In this document: positions 11,541-23,622 of the stretch, piece after piece | How positions within the stretch are numbered: the first letter of the stretch is position 1 | How the letters are laid out: the number at the start of each line of letters is the position of its first letter | Source: Eucalyptus grandis | Lineage: Eukaryota > Streptophyta > Magnoliopsida > Myrtales > Myrtaceae | NCBI RefSeq assembly: GCF_016545825.1 | Contig: NC_052616.1 | Coordinates: forward strand, 60,285,278 to 60,349,277 | DNA length: 64,000 bases | Reading direction: 5' to 3' | Position numbers and translations under genes: made by a program | The notes under the pieces: model-generated | Database searches by the model: none | What the model was told of the DNA's origin: nothing | The model's input: only the letters and a program-made list of their open reading frames with translations

Positions 11541-11937
11541 CGTGGAAAATTGTTGAAAAGTTCTAAACTATTGTATATAATTCAATCCTAAAATCTTTAT
11601 TTGGGCTAATTTAATCTTAAACCTTTAGTCCTTCCAACTAATAATAAAAAATTGCTGAATAATTTAGTCAGTGTTGACCATCCTAAGTAACATTGCAATG
11701 CTAATGTAGATAATTTTTAAAAATTTTAATTTTTTTTTATATCAATGCTAGCTGTACAATGTGAGGTGGCTCCTGACCGAATTGCCATTTCAATGATTTC
11801 TGGCAAAAAAAAAAAGCTGAAAGGTATTACGTTGGAAAATTGCAGGTTTCAGACTAAATTTATGAAATTGAAAAATTGATGATTGGTTTACTGGTTATAC
11901 AATAAGTTTAAGACTTTTTTTTTACAATTCTTCCACC
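11541..11937. mobile_element. TIR element, 'ggaaaattgtt...ctattgta' family (complete)
   Basis: The left arm (11541 onward) carries 'ggaaaattgttgaaaag...taaactattgta'. The right arm (about 11897-11937) carries the imperfect reverse complement, 'tacaataagtttaagac...acaattcttcc'. About 0.4 kb, AT-rich and non-coding. Same family as 18101-18428, 47290-47720 and 47954-48375. Confidence 0.6.
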
Positions 11938-12937
11938 ATCGAGTCTTACCGAATTCCTGGTTTTAAATTGAAAGCATCTACTTCACGTGCTCCAGGATTA
12001 TGCTTATAACATGGATGATGGAAAAATCCAGACGTACTTCCAAATGACATACAATCTCAATCGTTCGAGTGTGACCCGAATGGTTACAACTTCGGCTTTA
12101 GGCGTTTCTTCGTATCAATTTCGATGTTAGATTTTGATTTTAAAACCTATTATGTGGTTCTTGCTTGATTATCTCAGCATCGATTGTTGCATCAAGAGCT
12201 CGAACTGCTTCTACCAACACTAATATAGGTCGGTTAGGTTGAACTCTTGATTGATGCACTATGCTAAATTCGCCTCCTTAGACCGTACAAAAGCATGTCC
12301 GATTCTCTTTATAGTTATTTGGGTCTTCAATGAGCTACTTCTTCTAAACCTGACCCAAGAAGTTATCTCAAATTGTAATTAAATGTGATGCCCCGTACTG
12401 ATGATTGCATCCTGGTTTTTGAAGTTTCTTCATATCGATTCTTTTTAATGTTAGATGTCGAATTCAAAACCTAGTATGTGGTTTTTGCTTTATCATTTCG
12501 GTGTTGATGTCGCAGTTGCATCAGGACCTCAATGTACTTATGCTAAAACATTAAAGTTTGGATTGCACGTGGCTTGGTGTTACTAATGACAAAAATCGTA
12601 CCCATCAATAGATGTAGACCTCATAAACAAGCATTTTAACATGACTTGACTTATGGAGTGAATCATAACATGTGAATGACATTAAACAATTTTACTAAGT
12701 ACTTCGATGGATACACACTTATAGATTTTCGGAGCATACATGACTGGACTGGCTTTTCATAATGCTTTAACAATTGATGAAAACCTCAATTACATAAATT
12801 AACGGTTGATTTTTATTAGGGCATCAAAGGAAGTATCATGCGAAATAGAAGATCCACATCACAATCCAATAGATATCATGAAAATCACAACCCCTGGAAA
12901 TGAAAACCTTGTTTCGACTAAGATCACCAAACTCTCT
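11938..12937. other. Non-coding DNA with a diverged internal duplication
   Basis: Two related stretches, about 12097-12215 and 12412-12532, share 'tttcttcgtatc.att', 'aatgttagat', 'aaaacctattatgtggtt' and 'tgcatcaggacctc'-like blocks. They form an old direct duplication of about 120 bp. No gene is seen. The right end holds the 3' flank of HMA-1. Confidence 0.5.
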
Positions 12938-15900
12938 TTACATTTGAAGGCAGGATTTATCGCGCTGGGAATAGCAGGGATCGCTGCAAACCGGTGGCCA
13001 TCCATGACCATAACCATGTGGCGTCCTTGATGAACAGGCGCTTCCCGCATTGCATCGGTCGCAACACCCTGGGTAACTGGGTCTCCGACATCCGCACTCG
13101 TGGGCTGGCCTCCCGCACCCATCATGGCACATCGGTAGCCTCCCATAGTGACACTTGCAGGGACAGAACTGACCACAACCCCGACTACGACAGGAAAGAC
13201 AAATATTCACATCGGCCATCACATACACCGGCGGGTAACCTGGCACTGGTCGAGTACCTTCTTTTCCAGTTTCCCCTTGACCGCCTTCACCCTTTTTACC
13301 ACCTTCACCGCCTTCACCGCCTTTTCCACCTTTACTGCCTTCACCGCCTTTTTCACCTTTATCGCCTTCCCCTTGCTCTTTCTCTTCAGGTAAAATATCG
13401 ACGCCTTGAACGAAACATCTTCCCTTGCTCAAGATCTTTTGTCGGACACACTCGGGACTGCCACCCGCCAATGTGATCGTCACAGTGTTTTTTGCCTGGT
13501 CGTAGTTTTGGTCTTGGACTTCTGTGTTCACCAAGTTTTCATAACTCCATATGTTAAATACTTCATGTTTCTTATCAGAAATAGTAAGGATAGAGCTGAT
13601 GCATATGCTTTTGATAGAGAGGAAAGGAAAGGCAAAGAACCAAGAAATTATGAACACAGCAGACCTAGAAATTATTTTGAACATCACATATTCAATAACA
13701 TTTTTCGAATTTATTCAAAAAGTTGAGGAATACTAGGACGGAATAATTTCTTTCGTCTTCTCAGAATCACTGAAGGTAATAAAGATCATCAATTGAAGTT
13801 TCGTCAACACGATTAGAGCAAATGATAGGTACGCATTTTGAATAATTGACCAAGGCCAAGGCAACGAACTCACGAGGGATCCCACACAGAATTTTCTTGA
13901 TCTTCTTGTAACAGCGATGACACTGAAGATCCACTTTGATCGTCATCTTTGTCGGCTGTAGTATTGCAAGCATAAAAAGTTAGAGAGTCCTATCTAAAAA
14001 CCTTAAGCATATAGCTAAAAGGAGACCACATGCATATAAAAATCATACAAGTCTGTGGACAGATGACGTGCAATATTTTAACACCCCTTCTCACGTACAA
14101 CTCAAATTAGGAGGGGCACATGGAATTTAATGAACAAGGAGTCGTACATGCGAAATAAACTAGGATTGAACTTGGTTATGATATTATGTTACAAAGTTAA
14201 CCCTAAAAGCTTAAGCCTATAAGTGAAAAGAGATCATATACAAAGCTCATATAAATGCTGTAGAAAAGCAATGTGCAATACTTTAACAACAACACCAAAT
14301 AAACTCATAACAACTCGTGACCATGTCGCGACCTCTTTTTTTCTGGCGCCCGCAATCGGGTACGAGCGCCTAAGGATGCTAATGGCTCGGCTGAATTTAA
14401 TTATGCCCGGACTCTCCCAAGTCCACCAATTCACGACTTTAATAGTATGAGTTTTTAACCTGTAAATCAATTTTTAAATTGGAGTCGCCACTAATCGATT
14501 TGGAGTGGGTCGATTAGAAACCCAAGCGAAGTATCGGGAGAAATACTCGCTCCCCGCGCAACTGAGAAAATTAGGATCGGGGACTTGATTACACTAGTTA
14601 ATCACTAATGCCCTTTCGGTACCTAATCTTGTTTAAACCCTGAGGTTTTTGGATGTTCGAGGGATTTTCCATGCATTTTTGGGAGGAAAAACATTTTTGA
14701 GTATTTTTCTCATTTTTGGACATAAAATGGATTTTTTGGTATTTTTGGAAAAGTACAAGTCTTTTTGGCTTTTTCTGAATTTTTTTGGCTTTTTCATGAA
14801 TTTTTGGCTTTTTTTGGATTTTTGGCATTTTTTGGAAAATATGAACTTTTTTTTTTTTTTTTTATTTTTTGGAAAATAAAATATTTTTTTAATATTTTTT
14901 AATATTTTTGGAAAATAAATTATTTTTTATTTTTCTCGATTTTTTAGAAAATAAAACATTTTTCAACAATTTTTTAATATTTTTCGATTTTCTAGAAATT
15001 AAAACATTTTTGATTTTTTTAAATAAACAATTTATTTATTATTTATTAGAATATTAATTTATATTAAAATAACAAAATAAAACCAACCCGGGTCGGATCC
15101 GCGGGTTGGGTCCGACCGGGCCGGCGACCCAAACGCGGACGGGCCCGCGCTGGGCCCGACTCGGATTTTTGTCCCCTTTTTTTTTTTTTTTTTTTTAATA
15201 TTAAAATGACGCCGTGGCCCAAAAGCCCGTTTTCAAAAAGAACCGGGCCGACCCATTGACCCGGTTCGGCAAAACCCTACCCGATTCGCCGAACCGGATT
15301 TCCGCCGCCCAAAATCACGGAAACCCTACCCGACTCGCCGACCCGGCTCCGACTCCACGACCCGGCTTCCAACCTCCCTTGGCCTCGCGAAACCCTACCC
15401 GACTTGCCGACCCGGCTCCGATTCAGCGACCCGGAAAATCGCAAACCCTAGGGTTTGCAAATCCGCGGCGCCGAGGGAGGAAAACCGAGGCATTACAAGT
15501 GGCGACGGCGGTGGCGACGGTGACAAACCGGCTACGGGGACGGCGAGGACGAGCAACAACACAGTTGCGCGCTGGTGTGGTTGGTGGCGACATGGTCCGA
15601 GAGGGGGAATGCAACGGCGATAACGCGATCGACGGCGGTGACGGTTACTGTTACCTGTCCATGACGGGGTGGCAAACGGTGGTGGTGACAGGGCAACTCG
15701 GTTTCCCGATCTGGCACGGCGTCGGCAGATCGATCACGGCAACGGCTTCACAGGTGGGGCACGACGACAAGCCGTCGAAGCAACGGCGTCGGGACCGAGG
15801 CGAACGGCTGCGGCAACAACAGCAGCAAAAAAAACCAGATCTACTGCGTAGATCTCGGCCGGACCCTCCTCGGCCTTGATTCCTCCTCACTCAGGCCAGA

Positions 15901-16747
15901 TCCGAGCCTCCACCGGCCGGATCTGACCTTCTCGAAGTCACTCGCCGCCTGCCTTCCCCGAAGTCTCTCGGTGGAAGGTGGGCTGAGCTCGCGACTCGAG
16001 CTCTCTCCCCGCACTCGCCCTTCAACCCTTCCCAATGTCTCTCAGTGAAGGATCTCCGAGCTCGCCACGCCCTCCAACGATGCTTGCGGCCACCTATTTA
16101 TAGGCGAAGGAACTCCGGTCGACGGAGGGGCTCGGTCGCCGGCCTCCGGCTTGCCCACCGGTTCCGCTCGGCTGAACCGGTGTCCCATCGAGCTTTCATG
16201 AAGCTCGCTCAGCATTAATGGCGCCTGCGATCTTATCCCCTTCGGCCGATGTCGCCCTACACTCCTAGGCCGTAGGCAGTCCTTCGCGCGCGTTGCCGGC
16301 CACCGCGCGTGAGATGCAAGCGACTGAGGAAGAAGAAGACAGGAGGAAGAAGAAGAGAGAAAAAGGGCTAGGCCAAGGGTGAAGGAAAATGGGCCACATG
16401 GGCCACGCGGAGGGGGAAGAGGAAGGGAAAAGAAAAAAAAAGGGCTGGGCTTTTGTTTTTTTGTTTTTTTTTTTTGTTTGTTTATTAATTATCTTATTTA
16501 TCCGAAATAAAATAAAAACTTAATAAAATTAAATTAACCTAATTAAAATTGAGGTGTCAACAGACCATAAGCTAGTAATAAGAGCAAGGCACGGAGTCGG
16601 GGACATTTCATATAATTGCATTAGCTACAATAGAAGATCATGAAGATCTCGCTCTCGCCCTCTCGATATTTAAAGGAATGATCGATGAAGATCAATGAAG
16701 TGGAGAGGCAAGCTAAAGTGAAGCGGATTTTGCACCTTCCCTGCCAT
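12938..16747 (-). CDS. HMA-1: Pi21-like HMA-domain protein with CaaX-like tail
   Basis: Three exons on the minus strand: 16747-16736 (MAGK), 13955-13874 and 13521-12938. All introns are GT-AG, and the frames join to 225 residues. Exon 2 gives the HMA core with the metal-binding Cys16-x-x-Cys19 in VDLQCHRCYKKI. The domain continues into exon 3 (QDQNYDQAKNTVTI) to about residue 76. A Gly/Lys/Glu-rich linker (about 77-122) replaces the proline-rich linker usual in this family. Next come a Cys/His-rich region (about 137-190) with one PMCHDGCGRPAHECGCRRP unit and a C-terminal CLQM, a plausible CaaX prenylation site. The family (HIPP proteins; rice Pi21 is a known member) binds metals and modulates defence, so a role here is inferred. 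Intron 1 is 2.8 kb because of a 2.2-kb solo LTR. Start and exon 1 were chosen by comparison with HMA-2. Confidence 0.83.
14324..16562 (-). mobile_element. Solo-LTR-like element, family L2, TSD GACCA, in HMA-1 intron 1
   Basis: The plus strand begins TGTCGCGACC at 14324 and ends GGTGTCAACA at 16562. It is flanked by GACCA at 14319-14323 and 16563-16567. Length is 2239 bp with TG/CA ends, a 5-bp TSD and no internal genes: a solo LTR by structure. The reverse complement starts TGTTGACACC, a frequent plant LTR start. The interior is a T-rich tract with 'tttttggcttttt' repeats (14640-15060), then a GC-rich block (15080-16430) whose open frames are not gene calls. A plus-oriented relative starts at 36601. 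Confidence 0.85.
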
Positions 16748-16797
16748 ATTTCTTGAGCTAACTAACAAGATGGTTGCTGTCTGTACAAAGTTCACCT

Positions 16798-16812
16798 CCT
16801 CTAAATAGTGAA
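16798..16812 (-). promoter_or_regulatory. TATA-like box of HMA-1
   Basis: On the minus strand the sequence CTATTTAGAG lies about 55 bp upstream of the HMA-1 ATG. It is conserved at the same distance in HMA-2 (plus strand 29576-29590). Conservation between the duplicates is the main support; no other promoter element is called. Confidence 0.5.
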
Positions 16813-17500
16813 ACGTGAAGGTAGGTATGGTAGTTAAATAGAGGATAAAAACAAAGAACTTTTTTTTTTTTGGGCAAAGATAAAAACAAAGAACTTGAAG
16901 GTACGTAGAATTGTCTCATTTTCTATTATTAGAAAATGCCGTCCACAGCATATAATCACCTACATTATTGGTCTTCCTGTTGGTGGCAAAGATGCGTTAT
17001 AAACAACTTCCATAATAAAAAGGGTGGGAAAAAGACACCACAAGTGCCATATTCATACGACACTCACTTAAGAATTATAAGTTTTTATTTTTTTATTACT
17101 TGAGTGCTATAATTTCCATACGGTACTCACTTGAGTATTATAACTTTTTCCCATTCACTTGAGTATCATATAAATTTTTTAATTAGTCACTTAAATGTCA
17201 TAAATTTTTCAAAATGTTCGTCACAAGTGTCATGCCATGTTGGATGTTTAAAACTTGGGTGAACGTTTCTTAAAAGTGATAACACCCAAATGATAAAAAA
17301 AATAAAAAAAAATTAAGGTATGGCATTTGTGGTATTTTTATCCTAAGATACATGATTTCATTATAAATCAAGTGATATAGTAAAGGTAACAATCACACTC
17401 AAGTCATTCACACTCTCATTGTTTTACAATCTTTAATTATAGCAAGTAACTTACACAATGTTTAATCCTCACAACTTTTAGAGAAATAATCTATCAATCT
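16813..17500. other. Upstream region of HMA-1 with a small TIR element
   Basis: Related to 29590-30240 upstream of HMA-2. It holds a short duplication around a T run ('gataaaaacaaagaactt' twice, near 16846 and 16882) and the TIR element at 17025-17343. No gene is seen. Confidence 0.5.
17025..17343. mobile_element. Small TIR element (MITE)
   Basis: The left end 'aaaaagacaccacaagtgccat' and the right end 'atggcatttgtggtatttttatcc' are imperfect inverted repeats. The interior repeats 'cacttgagt..cataa' motifs. About 320 bp, non-coding. It shares the 'cactt(a/g)agtg' theme of the larger element at 59171-63300. Confidence 0.65.
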
Positions 17501-20362
17501 CAGAAAAAAAAAAAGAATTTGTAAATTTTACCGCAAGATTTGTTGCCTTTAAGCACACACTCGTTCTTTCATTATTGCAATTCACGTTCAGCCCTTAAAC
17601 TCAAGGAAATTCACCAAGAATTGCAATGGATGCCACCAATCAGGAGATCACATTCTGCTTATCAACGACATAAAAACAAAGACTACCTCTTGGAGAATAT
17701 TTATTTTGTACTTCCAAAAAGAAAGTTTGATGAGCCATCTCCATCGTGAAATTGCTGTGTTTTCAAACCGACTTTACATGATTTAAAATAAGTCCAAGTT
17801 GGACTTTCCTTTGTCGTCCGTGAGTTAAACACGCTTCCTTTTATGTTGGATTTCATCATGAGCTCAAACTTGAGACGTAAATTTAACAAATCTCCCATCT
17901 TTTGAGCCAAATAACAACCGCTTCTCTCAGACCTGAAATTATCGCTTCTACTCTTGCACAGCCCCTTTTGGGCCCGACCAGCAAGATATCTTCCTAATCT
18001 TAGCCACGCTTGAACTTTACCATGATCATGGACCCCATCAAAATGCCAAGTCCGCTTGCATCTTTAGCCATTTCACAAGTATTCTCAAATGCAGCCTCCT
18101 TGGAAAAATTGTCCAAATAGTTCTAAACTTATTGTATGGATGACAATTCAATCCTAAATTTTTTAATTTTGTGCTAACTTAGTCATTAACCTTTATGTGA
18201 AACTCTAATCTAGTTCTTCTAGTCAATTTTTGCTAGAAATCACTTATATGGTGGTGTGCCATGTGGGATGACCAATGATGACTAGATCGTCATGTCAGTG
18301 AGTTCTAGCGAAAATTAATTGGAAGAATTACATTAAAATTTCACACAATAATTTAGGACTAAATGGACAAAATTTAAAAGTTTATGATTAAATTAACATA
18401 GATCGATGACTAATTGGATAATTTTTCACAACCTCCTCTATCACAAATATTGTTGAACTCAACAATTACAGAACTCGTTGGTTTTACAAGCTCCACCTTG
18501 TTACAAGGAATATCTGTGTCGATTATTGCACTAGCACTCAGAACATTAGGAGTTTTTGGTTGCAACTCCATATTGTGCTGAATACTATCAAGATTCGTAT
18601 AAATGTTGCCATAGCCATTCTTATCCAAAAATATTGAGCTGAAGTTTGTGCTGTTGTCAATCAGCACATGTTAGATCTTATTACCAGTTTCCATTTTAAT
18701 CAAAGCACTCAACTGTCTAATTCTAATAACATCAAACTTGTAACTCAACACAAACACCTGGGTGCTCTTCAAGTAAACGTCCACATGTGTTAGCATAAAT
18801 TGGACACTCTTTTATAAAGGAAACCACAATAGCCTACAAACATTCAAATGAACCAACTTTGCAATCTTCATGATTTCTCTAACAATGCACTAAACTTCAC
18901 TTTCCCTTGTTTGACAACACTGGCATAAATTCGATTTCTTAGACACAATCGCACAGCAAAATCCTTTCAGTTAGAACCTTCTGGCTTCTCTCACTATTGC
19001 ACACTAAACATGTGTTCCACATTTCAAACTCTCAAATAATTGCATCCAAGTCTTCATCATGAAATTTGTCATTGTCTCCTCTTGAAACTCATAGACTACG
19101 ATGGTTGATTCCTCTCATTATTATTGGGGCACCTCAGTTGACCTTCAAAACTCCACCTTTTGAAGTATACCAAAACCTAGTTGAATTATGGGCATTTACA
19201 TAAAAGGTTCTGCTTGATCTTGGGACATACCTCATTTAAATAATTCTCCTCATGATATTATCATGCATTCTAATTTCGACATCTCCAACAACCACAACAT
19301 CAAACTCTTAATTGTTTCCCAATTGTTCCTGTTTGGGAAGGTGTGACATGAACAACCAAAATTCACAACCTATTTGTCAAATTGGGAATCCTTGATGACC
19401 AATAAGTTATTTGAATTACTATAAGCTATTGCAATAATAACATTAGTAGACTCAAATCTAAGTTCCTTACCTTTTTTGTTTTTAAGTTAAGACAATCCCT
19501 ATTAAAAAGCCCCATCTTGCTGCTATTTCAGTAGACAACACTATATGTCCTAGACTAATTACGTCTTTTTAGATTCACACTACTCTTGCTAACAAGAGCA
19601 ATAGTTTTACCACTACCTTCACCTACAAAACCAATAGACACGAGTTCACCATATTCTCTTTTATGAATGTCCTCACTATAATCAAAACATGCGACCTGTT
19701 CATCGAGCACTTCGCTTTATCTCATCCGCCTTCTACATATGCCTCTATGGTCCTTAACGGGAGCAAACGAAAAGGATCACGGCACCCCGCACCCTCCTTT
19801 CTTAAAGGCTAATCAAAGTAAGAGCTTGTCAGGGTGTGTACTTTTTGTGCACCAGAGGAGCAATTTTTATCTAAGAGTTGAACCCACCGAATTGGCCACA
19901 CACGTAAAAATAACTTGCAAATGAAGATGAGACAATCGGTAAAGGTGGTTGGAACTAACTTTGATTCCTTCTATGAATAACCAAGCAAAGAATATGGGGA
20001 ATAGGTGATCGGAACCAACTTTTATTCCTTCTTCAAATAAACTAAGTAAAAATCAGAGGGAAGGCCGAGTATTCATGGATATTCTAATGAGATGACTTAA
20101 TCTTTCAGAAGCATTGTAATCCTTTGGGGCTGACCTACCTCTCGGATTAGTGCCATTTGTTTAGAACACTCTAGATTGATATAAATCCATGGAGGCCACT
20201 TGTATTACGGAAGGAGTTCTTCTGAAATAAAATTAATGATCATAGGTTGATGGTGATTATTCCTTTTGATTACTTTATTAAAGATGAAATCCACTATGAT
20301 TTTGCTCTCTAAGTTCAATTCAATTTATAATCATGTATCATGATTACCGTATTAGTTTAATA
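17501..20362 (-). mobile_element. Decayed Ty1/copia remnant, minus strand (partner 30241-33480)
   Basis: This stretch parallels 30241-33480, where a minus-strand copia integrase core is still readable. Here only short frames survive, for example 85 codons at 18667-18410. Most of the pol region is broken by stops and indels. The TIR element at 18101-18428 sits in this copy only. No intact LTRs were found. The call rests on similarity to the better-preserved partner. Confidence 0.6.
18101..18428. mobile_element. TIR element inserted in the copia remnant
   Basis: The left end 'ggaaaaattgtccaaatag' and the right end 'ctaattggataatttttc' are imperfect inverted repeats, with the family's 'taaacttattgta' and 'cattaaccttta' blocks inside. 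The duplicated partner at about 30880 lacks it, which supports a discrete insertion. Confidence 0.65.
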
Positions 20363-20584
20363 TCATGAAAAACCCTATATTGGTACCCATGTGATAAATT
20401 TACCATAAATTAATTTTTTTGACCATAAAAAAATCTCAAATTAGTATTTCTGTGACAAATTTACCCTCTGTTAGCTTTAATTAAATTTTGCAGTCAAATT
20501 GCTAAGTTAAACGACATATGACAGTTGACGGGAGAACAATTTGAAGTTTTACCATCTGTTTGTCACAAGTGTAGTTGATGACTT

Positions 20585-21329
20585 TGTTGTAATTATGGTT
20601 ATAATTATGGTTAATGGATCAACGGAAGCCAATAAATTAAGATACGTTTTTTCTGTTCACGTATCTCTTTTTGGATTCATGAATTTCCTATACTTTTATG
20701 TTCGCGTATCTATTGAATTCATGAATTTCTTAGATTCATGTATCGTTTAGTTCATGTATTTATTGAGTTCATGAATCTTTTGAATTCATGTATCTTTGGA
20801 TACATGAATCTCTTGGATTCACGTATCTCTTTATTCATGAATCTTGTGGATACACGCGTCTATTTAATTCATGTATCTCTTTAGTACATGAACTAAAAAT
20901 CTCTATATATAGATAGGAACATAGAGCTTCATAAGGGGTTTTTGGTTTTCCCGATTCGATTCCAAAAAGAGCTTTGATGTCCTTTCTACTCTTTTGTTTT
21001 TCCTGAGTGTGCTAGTTCAATTGAATGGTTCGACAGAGTCCTGTTTGCATAGTGTTAATCCAAACAGGTTCGAGGTGTTGTATCTTGGGAGGCATAGTTC
21101 GTGAATTTGCGGGGCACCATTGGCAGGAACTAATCGCCTTAAGGAGATTCGGTTATCCGTACCTCACCTCCAATTTTATATTATTTTTTAATGATATCTT
21201 ATTTTATTCTTCTCCAAGAGTTGTAAGTTTACATAAAAAGAAGAATATTATATAGTTGTTATCATCTTCTTTACATTGATGTTTTGATTACAACAAACAG
21301 TGTGTATTCTCTGGATATAATTTCCAACA
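20585..21329 (+). repeat. 5' LTR of the copia element
   Basis: The U3 part (about 20645-20890) is packed with short repeats of 'ttcatg(t/a)atct' type. A TATA-like 'tctatatata' lies at about 20902-20911, which sets a plausible transcription start near 20935. It contains 'taatcgccttaag' at 21131-21143, exactly complementary to the sequence just after the LTR. Confidence 0.9.
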
Positions 21330-21380
21330 ATCTTAAGGCGATTATCACTCACTATTTGTTGTTCTTGTCAGATTATTGAG

Positions 21381-22025
21381 ATGGTTGAAAACAATCAAGT
21401 GCCATTCAATGTCCATAATGTTTTAGGAGACGTTCCTATGGTCAATTTGACCGTTGCTATGGAAGATGTTCAACCCTCAGGGTTTGAATTTGTAGTAGCC
21501 AATGCTACGGGCCCTTGGGCTAACACCAATTTTGGTGGTGCGGGTACAAGTCATACGACTGGTATGCCCGGGACTATTTTTCATAACAGTACAAGCCAAA
21601 TGGCTTTTGGCTCTATTTGTGGAGGGATGGTTCAACGAACCTTGCCTACTGTGATGGCAACACCTCCAATTACAGCTAATGAGAGATTGTATGCTGTGGT
21701 GATGTCCGAAGCATCTCTGGTGTCGAACACTAATGGTTGGTGGCTAGACACGGGTGCCACAAATCACATCTGTGCAGATAAACACATGTTCTCATCTTAT
21801 GAGAAGGCTGAAGAAGATGAGAAGCTTTATATGGCTAACTCTGCATTAGCAAAGATTTCCGAAAGAGGAAAGGTGATCCTGAAGTTTACATCTGGCAAGG
21901 AGGTTGCCCTATTGAATGTGCTGCATGTACCAGAGATTCGGAAAAATCTAATTTCTGGCCCTATATTTGTCAAGAAGGGTTTCAAAGTTGCATTTGAATC
22001 TGACAAGTTTGTACTTTCAAAATGA
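21381..22025 (+). pseudogene. copia gag remnant and protease
   Basis: A 214-codon frame. The N-terminal two thirds look like a shortened gag region without a visible CCHC knuckle. Residues about 120-130 carry WWLDTGATNHIC, the aspartic protease DTGA motif typical of plant copia elements. The frame then continues into the pre-integrase region and stops at a TGA at 22023. That stop separates it from the downstream integrase frame. In full-length relatives these are one polyprotein, so this is a broken copy. Confidence 0.85.
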
Positions 22026-22859
22026 GGGATGTATGTGGGGAAATGGTACTTGTGTAATGACCTGTTTAAGGCCAATGTGGCTGTCATTGATGTAAACTCA
22101 AAGTATGTGTACCCAAAGACTATTAATAAAGAAAAGTCTTCAGTTTACACTGTTGTGTCTCCTTATCTATGGCATGGTAGATTATGACATGTAAACTATG
22201 GTACAATGAAGAGAATAGCAAACTTGGGGTTAATTACAAGATTTGAGTTGGATGCCCATTACAAGTGTGAGACTTGTGTTGAGGCCAAGTTTGCCAAGAA
22301 ACCTTTCAAATCCATTGAAAGAACGAGTGAACCTCTACAATTAATCCATAGTGATCTATGTGATTTAAAGTTTGTAGAAAGTAGAGGTGGAAAAAAGTAC
22401 TTCATCACATTTGTGGATGATTGTACTAGATTTTGCTATGTTTATTTACTAACTAGCAAAGATGAGACTATGAGCATGTTTGTCAAGTATAAAAATGAAG
22501 TTGAAAACCAACTTGATAAACGAATCAAAGTGCTTAGGTCTGATAGAGGAGGAGAATACAGTTCAATCAATTTCAAGGAGTTTTGTGCTAGCTTTGGAAT
22601 AATTCTCCAAACGACTGCACCTTATACTTCACAACAAAATGGAGTTGCTGAACGATTGAACATGACATTAAAGGAGATGGCTAACGCCATGCTTTTGAGT
22701 TCAGGTTTACCTCAGAACTTGTGGGGGGAGGCAGTTTTAACTGCAAATTCTATTATTAATAAAATACCCCATAAAGAGACAGGTAAAACTCCATATGAGT
22801 TATGGAATGAAAAGTTACCATCCTACAATTTTCTAAAAGTGTGGGGGTGCATAATGTGA
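22026..22859 (+). pseudogene. copia integrase fragment
   Basis: After a TGA and a second stop near 22186, a 217-codon frame (22206-22859) carries the zinc-binding pre-integrase end (CETCVEAK). It then carries the integrase core, with the Asp in HSDLCDL, the second catalytic Asp in LRSDRGGEY, and Glu in QQNGVAERLN. It ends abruptly at KVWGC. The reverse transcriptase that should follow is absent. Confidence 0.88.
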
Positions 22860-22879
22860 TCTATAACGGTAAGTCTAGA

Positions 22880-23110
22880 CACATTTGTCGTAGACACAAT
22901 ACCGTAAGGCAGTTGCTCTCAAATTGAATAACTTCTTTAGACTTTGTAAAGTCAAAGGAAAATATTGCGGATTCGCTGACAAAAGGTTTGTCAAAAGAGC
23001 AGATAAACTGCGCATCAAGGGGAATGGGTTTAAGAGCCTTAACCCAATAAAGAGATTCCAGGGTGGAAACCTAACCTATGCGATTGGAGATCCCATGGTC
23101 TAGGTTCAAT
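22880..23110 (+). pseudogene. copia RNase H tail
   Basis: The stretch near 22930-23010 encodes DFVKSKENIADSLTKGLSKEQ, the conserved C-terminal end of copia RNase H. It directly follows the truncated integrase, which fixes the size of the internal deletion as essentially all of RT and most of RNase H. Confidence 0.8.
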
Positions 23111-23622
23111 AGGACAACGCAAATTTTGGAAACTCTAGTGTAAGCACTGTCTACCATTCTTATGATGCAACAGTGCTTTCCTACAGTGTTATTAAGGGTA
23201 CGCTATGCGTTTAATGATTCCTATAACTTGGGATGTAACATCCAAGTAAGATATGGTAGGATATCTTTAATAGGAATGCACCTATATGCGTGGAGCTGGC
23301 CGACTCTATGAAAATCTTTAAAGGCTAGATTTTCTAAAGCACGCACGAATCCCGAGAGGTTCAGGGCCGAAAGAACGAACACAACCGAGAACCAATCTTG
23401 AATTGGAAATACTCCGTGTGAGGTTTATTGTCTAGGCTTAAATAAACAACTGGCGATTCAAGGCTTAGTCCATCGACTAGTTAAGTAAGTCCGATAAGCT
23501 TTCACTAAAGAAGGTTCAAAGCGAAAGCTACCTATTTTGATGCGGTTTATTTCAACAGGCATGCTCAGATTCCTTCGAGTCAAAAAAAAAAAATGTTTTG
23601 TTGATCCATTAATGTGGGGGAT

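Noticed and set aside
15214..15879. 221-codon plus-strand frame
   Set aside because: It lies in the GC-rich block of the L2 solo LTR, with competing frames on the other strand and low-complexity composition.
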